Below are positions 43,034 to 45,094 of a stretch of 45,094 nt of DNA, piece by piece (the stretch's first letter is position 1; each line of letters begins with the position of its first letter). The translations under genes were made by a program, and so were the position numbers. The notes below the pieces were generated by a model. The model searched no databases. It was not told the DNA's origin and was given only the letters and a program-made list of their open reading frames with translations. Where the stretch lies: contig CAMDLH010000028.1 of assembly GCA_945901405.1 (NCBI GenBank), positions 1 through 45,094 of the forward strand. Reading direction: 5' to 3'. Origin of the DNA: Bordetella parapertussis. Lineage in GTDB: Bacteria > Pseudomonadota > Gammaproteobacteria > Burkholderiales > SG8-41.

Positions 43034-43273
43034 ATGAAAACGACGATTTCCAAGAAAGGTCAAATCACAATACCCAAGGCGATGCGTACAGCGTTGTGGC
43101 TGCGCCCTGGCGCCGTCATCGAAATCAGGGCCGAGGGCGGCGAGTTCATAGGCAAGAAAATTGGCGTAGAGGACGTCTTCGCCAAATGGCGCGGACGCGG
43201 GGCGCTGCCAAAGGGCATGTCCGTTGACGCTTACCTGGCGCGGGCGCGGGGCGGCGATGCGAACAGCGGTTGA
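43034..43273 (+). CDS. AbrB/MazE-type antitoxin
   Basis: Protein of 79 residues from ATG 43034. The swapped-hairpin AbrB DNA-binding motif is TTISKKGQITIPKAMRTALW followed by LRPGAVIEIRAEGGEF. The C-terminal LPKGMSVDAYLARARG segment is the toxin-neutralising part typical of antitoxins of VapC-type PIN toxins. The next frame, a broken VapC, overlaps it by 17 bp. It appears to be left without a complete toxin. The mRNA is predicted to be leaderless. Confidence 0.88.
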   Translation: MKTTISKKGQITIPKAMRTALWLRPGAVIEIRAEGGEFIGKKIGVEDVFAKWRGRGALPKGMSVDAYLARARGGDANSG

Positions 43274-43373
43274 TACCCGTATTTTGCTCGATCAGCATGC
43301 GGATCGATTGCTGACGCGTGATCGCGGGTTTTATCGGGACTATTTCAAGAATCTCGTACTGCTCGAACCATGA
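43257..43373 (+). pseudogene. VapC (PIN toxin) remnant with an internal in-frame deletion
   Basis: The frame starts at ATG 43257 and encodes 38 residues: MRTAVDTRILLDQHADRLLT followed by RDRGFYRDYFKNLVLLEP. The first 12 match the N-terminus of PIN-domain VapC (D6 retained), and HADRLLTRDRGFYRDYFKNL matches the C-terminus (its Asp retained). About 85-95 middle residues, with the remaining catalytic acids, are missing. Both ends are in the same frame, so the deletion is a multiple of three. The mini-protein could be expressed but cannot fold as a PIN nuclease. Confidence 0.8.
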
Positions 43374-43476
43374 CCGCGCCGCAATCATCGGCGTTTGACC
43401 ACCGCACGGCGTTTCCCGGATAATCCGCCGCTCGCGGATCGCGTGCATGCATTCCGCACGCCACATAAATATCATT

Positions 43477-43493
43477 TAAAAACAATTACTTAC
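43477..43493 (+). repeat. Dispersed AT-rich motif, copy 4
   Basis: The core TAAAAACAATTACTTAC is identical to copies 2 and 3, preceded by TT and, just upstream, ATATCA as in copy 1. It is 17 bp upstream of the FAH gene start and 103 bp after the vapC remnant. Confidence 0.75.
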
Positions 43494-43510
43494 ATTCCGA
43501 AGGCACCCCC

Positions 43511-44200
43511 ATGACTTACGCAATTAATTTCCCCGGCCCCACCACGCTACCCGTCGCCGAAAGCAACCAGGCGTTTCCGGTAGGCCGCATTTACTGCGTG
43601 GGCCGCAACTACGCCGAACACGCGCGCGAAATGGGCCACGACCCTGAGCGCGAACCGCCGTTTTTCTTCATGAAGCCGGCGGACGCCATCGTAATGAGCG
43701 GCACGACGATCGCGTACCCTACGGTCACCAAGGATCTGCATCACGAGATCGAAATGATCGTCGCCATCGGCAAGGGCGGCAAGGATATCCCGGAGGACAA
43801 AGCGCTGGAACACGTGTTCGGTTACGGCGTGGGCTTGGACATGACGCGCCGCGACGTGCAAGGGGAAGCTAAAAAAATGGGCCGGCCGTGGGAAATGGGC
43901 AAGGCGTTCGACGAATCAGCGCCGTGCACCGCGCTGAAAACCGTGGGAATGGTGGGCCACCCCGCCAAGGGCGCGATCTGGCTCAAGGTCAATGGCGTGG
44001 TCAAGCAAACCGGTGATTTGTCCGAGATGATCTGGAACGTGCCTGAAACCATCGCCTACCTTTCGCGCATGATCACGCTGCGCGCGGGGGACGTCATCAT
44101 GTCCGGTACGCCGGCGGGTGTAGGCCCGGTGCAACGCGGCGACAAGCTTGAAGGACATGTCGATGGGGTTGGGGATTTGACGATTGCGTACGCGAAGTAG
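43511..44200 (+). CDS. Fumarylacetoacetate hydrolase family protein
   Basis: Protein of 229 residues from ATG 43511, with GAAGG nearby as a weak ribosome-binding site. FAH-family enzymes hydrolyse acylpyruvates such as fumarylpyruvate or act as oxaloacetate decarboxylases. Metal-binding features are IYCVGRNYAEHAREMG, the two acidic residues in HHEIEMIV, and GLDMTRRDVQ. FFFMKPADAIV and the late VIMSGTPAGVGPVQRGD are family hallmarks. Closest in type to E. coli YcgM by length and motifs; the substrate is not determined. AT-rich motif copy 4 lies just upstream. Confidence 0.93.
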   Translation: MTYAINFPGPTTLPVAESNQAFPVGRIYCVGRNYAEHAREMGHDPEREPPFFFMKPADAIVMSGTTIAYPTVTKDLHHEIEMIVAIGKGGKDIPEDKALEHVFGYGVGLDMTRRDVQGEAKKMGRPWEMGKAFDESAPCTALKTVGMVGHPAKGAIWLKVNGVVKQTGDLSEMIWNVPETIAYLSRMITLRAGDVIMSGTPAGVGPVQRGDKLEGHVDGVGDLTIAYAK

Positions 44201-44226
44201 TACCAACGGGCAAGCGAACCGGCTTT

Positions 44227-45094
44227 TTAATTCTGCTGCAGGTACTGCTCCAGTTCCGCCCGCACAGCGGCGACTACGCTTGCCCAGTCGCCGATCACGG
44301 GCTGGCGAAATAATCTTGCTGTCGGATACCACGGGCTGTCGTTGCGTTCGAGCAGCCAGCGCCAGTCCGGGTTGAACGGCAGCAAAATCCAAACCGGTTT
44401 GCCCATGGCCCCGGCCAGATGCGCCACACTGGTATCGATGGTGATAACGAGGTCCATCAAGTCCACCAGCGCAGCCGTGTCGGCAAATTCACGAATTTGA
44501 TCGCCCAGGTGGCGAATTTCCAGGTGAGATGACAGCACGGCGCCATCGGTATCTCTGACCTCATTCTGGAGACTGAAAAACTCAACGCCTTTTCTTAACA
44601 AGGGGACCATCTCAAGCAGGCGCATGCTGCGCCTGGGATCGGGAAGTGGTTTTCCGCTCCACGCCACGCCCACGCGCGGCCTGGTTTTGGCGCCAAGCAT
44701 GGTTTTCCAGAGAGCAATTTTGTCTGTACTGCTGGATATATAGGGAATCCGCGCGGGTATCGTCGTCAAATCGGTCTTGAACGCTAGTGGCAGCCGGAAT
44801 ATCGGGCAGTGATAATCAAACGCGGGACGTTGTGCGCCGAGCGGCAAAATCCGGGTAACGCCTTCGAGGCTCGCCAACAAGCCCAGCAGGGAAGGTTGCA
44901 CTTCGAGCAGCACCGTGGCGCCGAGCGCGGCCACGTCTTTCACGTAGCGGCAAAACTGCAGCGTGTCACCAAATCCGCGGTCGCTGTAGAGCAGGATCGT
45001 CTTGCCGCGCAGATCCTGCGCGCCGGACCACAGCGGCTCGCGAAAATTCTGCTGGGTCTTGTCATACAGGCTGCGCTTCCACAGCCACCCGTAG
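44227..45094 (-). CDS. TPR/glycosyltransferase-like protein (C-terminal part)
   Basis: The frame is open from beyond 45094 to a stop at 44227-44229 and encodes the last 289 residues; the N-terminus is off the window. The visible part is like the C-terminal domain of tetratricopeptide proteins with a GT9/GT41-like glycosyltransferase fold, with GKTILLYSDRGFGDTLQFCR, LGAKTRPRVGVAWSGKPLPD, the acceptor-side FFSLQNEVRD and TIDTSVAHLAGAMGKPVWIL, and the terminal LPFNPDWRWL. Such proteins may modify proteins or surface glycans. The TPR repeats expected upstream are not seen here. It converges with the FAH gene. Confidence 0.85.
   Translation of the reverse strand, partial: YGWLWKRSLYDKTQQNFREPLWSGAQDLRGKTILLYSDRGFGDTLQFCRYVKDVAALGATVLLEVQPSLLGLLASLEGVTRILPLGAQRPAFDYHCPIFRLPLAFKTDLTTIPARIPYISSSTDKIALWKTMLGAKTRPRVGVAWSGKPLPDPRRSMRLLEMVPLLRKGVEFFSLQNEVRDTDGAVLSSHLEIRHLGDQIREFADTAALVDLMDLVITIDTSVAHLAGAMGKPVWILLPFNPDWRWLLERNDSPWYPTARLFRQPVIGDWASVVAAVRAELEQYLQQN

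Noticed and set aside
44201..44226. Possible terminator between the FAH gene and the glycosyltransferase-like gene
   Set aside because: There is a short T-run after GGC, but no stable stem could be drawn.

Overview
The window is GC-rich, densely packed chromosomal DNA from a betaproteobacterium. The gene orders that point there are mreBCD-mrdA-rodA-rlpA, nadD-rsfS-rlmH-maf-rng, proC-yggS-pilT-pilU, ubiE-(Tim44-like)-ubiJ-ubiB, and a DUF3683 FAD/Fe-S oxidoreductase paired with a HIT protein. Genus cannot be read from the sequence. Non-ATG starts are frequent (GTG or TTG in mrdA, rlpA, nadD, rlmH, rng, the RlmL-like gene, DUF971 and HIT), often within 1-8 bp overlaps that suggest translational coupling.

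Layout. 1-5761 (+): elongasome and cell-wall cluster (end of mreB, mreC, mreD, mrdA/PBP2, rodA, rlpA). 5762-9904 (+): pyruvate dehydrogenase E1 and E2 behind a perfect extended -10 element. 9909-15098 (+): nadD, rsfS, rlmH, maf, rng and a cardiolipin-synthase-like gene. 15235-17473 (-): yggT, proC, yggS. 17585-19798 (+): pilT and pilU, closed by a clear intrinsic terminator. 19873-20625 (+): a TauE/SafE-type permease. 20740-26614 (-): a run of eight genes (VanZ-like, [2Fe-2S] ferredoxin, hydrolase, ABC ATPase, ABC permease, HemJ, exported HIRAN protein, RlmL-like methyltransferase). 26599-28017 (+): a DHH phosphoesterase and a frameshifted gene. 28024-30072 (-): a membrane protein and a sodium:solute symporter with a His-rich tail. 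30300-31093 (+): an RHH-PIN toxin-antitoxin pair with a palindromic operator over its -10. 31130-35131 (-): the ubiquinone cluster. 35207-41758 (-): DUF971, a PilZ-like protein, HIT and the large DUF3683 dehydrogenase. 41759-43510: an accessory pocket with a HigBA-type module, yqaA, and an AbrB antitoxin with an internally deleted VapC. 43511-45094: an FAH-family hydrolase and the C-terminus of a TPR/glycosyltransferase protein.

The housekeeping parts are ordinary. The unusual signals are as follows. (1) A dispersed AT-rich motif, core TAAAAACAA(A/T)TACTTAC, occurs four times almost exactly and at least twice in degenerate form, mostly at gene ends. (2) Families of hairpin-forming dispersed repeats sit between genes and in places supply stop codons or in-frame codons. 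(3) The HigBA module is flanked by two copies of the 3' end of yqaA, and its toxin reading frame carries three indels that cancel out. (4) The first genes of two neighbouring TA loci appear to be leaderless. (5) A vapC remnant has lost its middle but kept both ends in frame. No CRISPR array, tRNA, rRNA or complete insertion sequence was seen.
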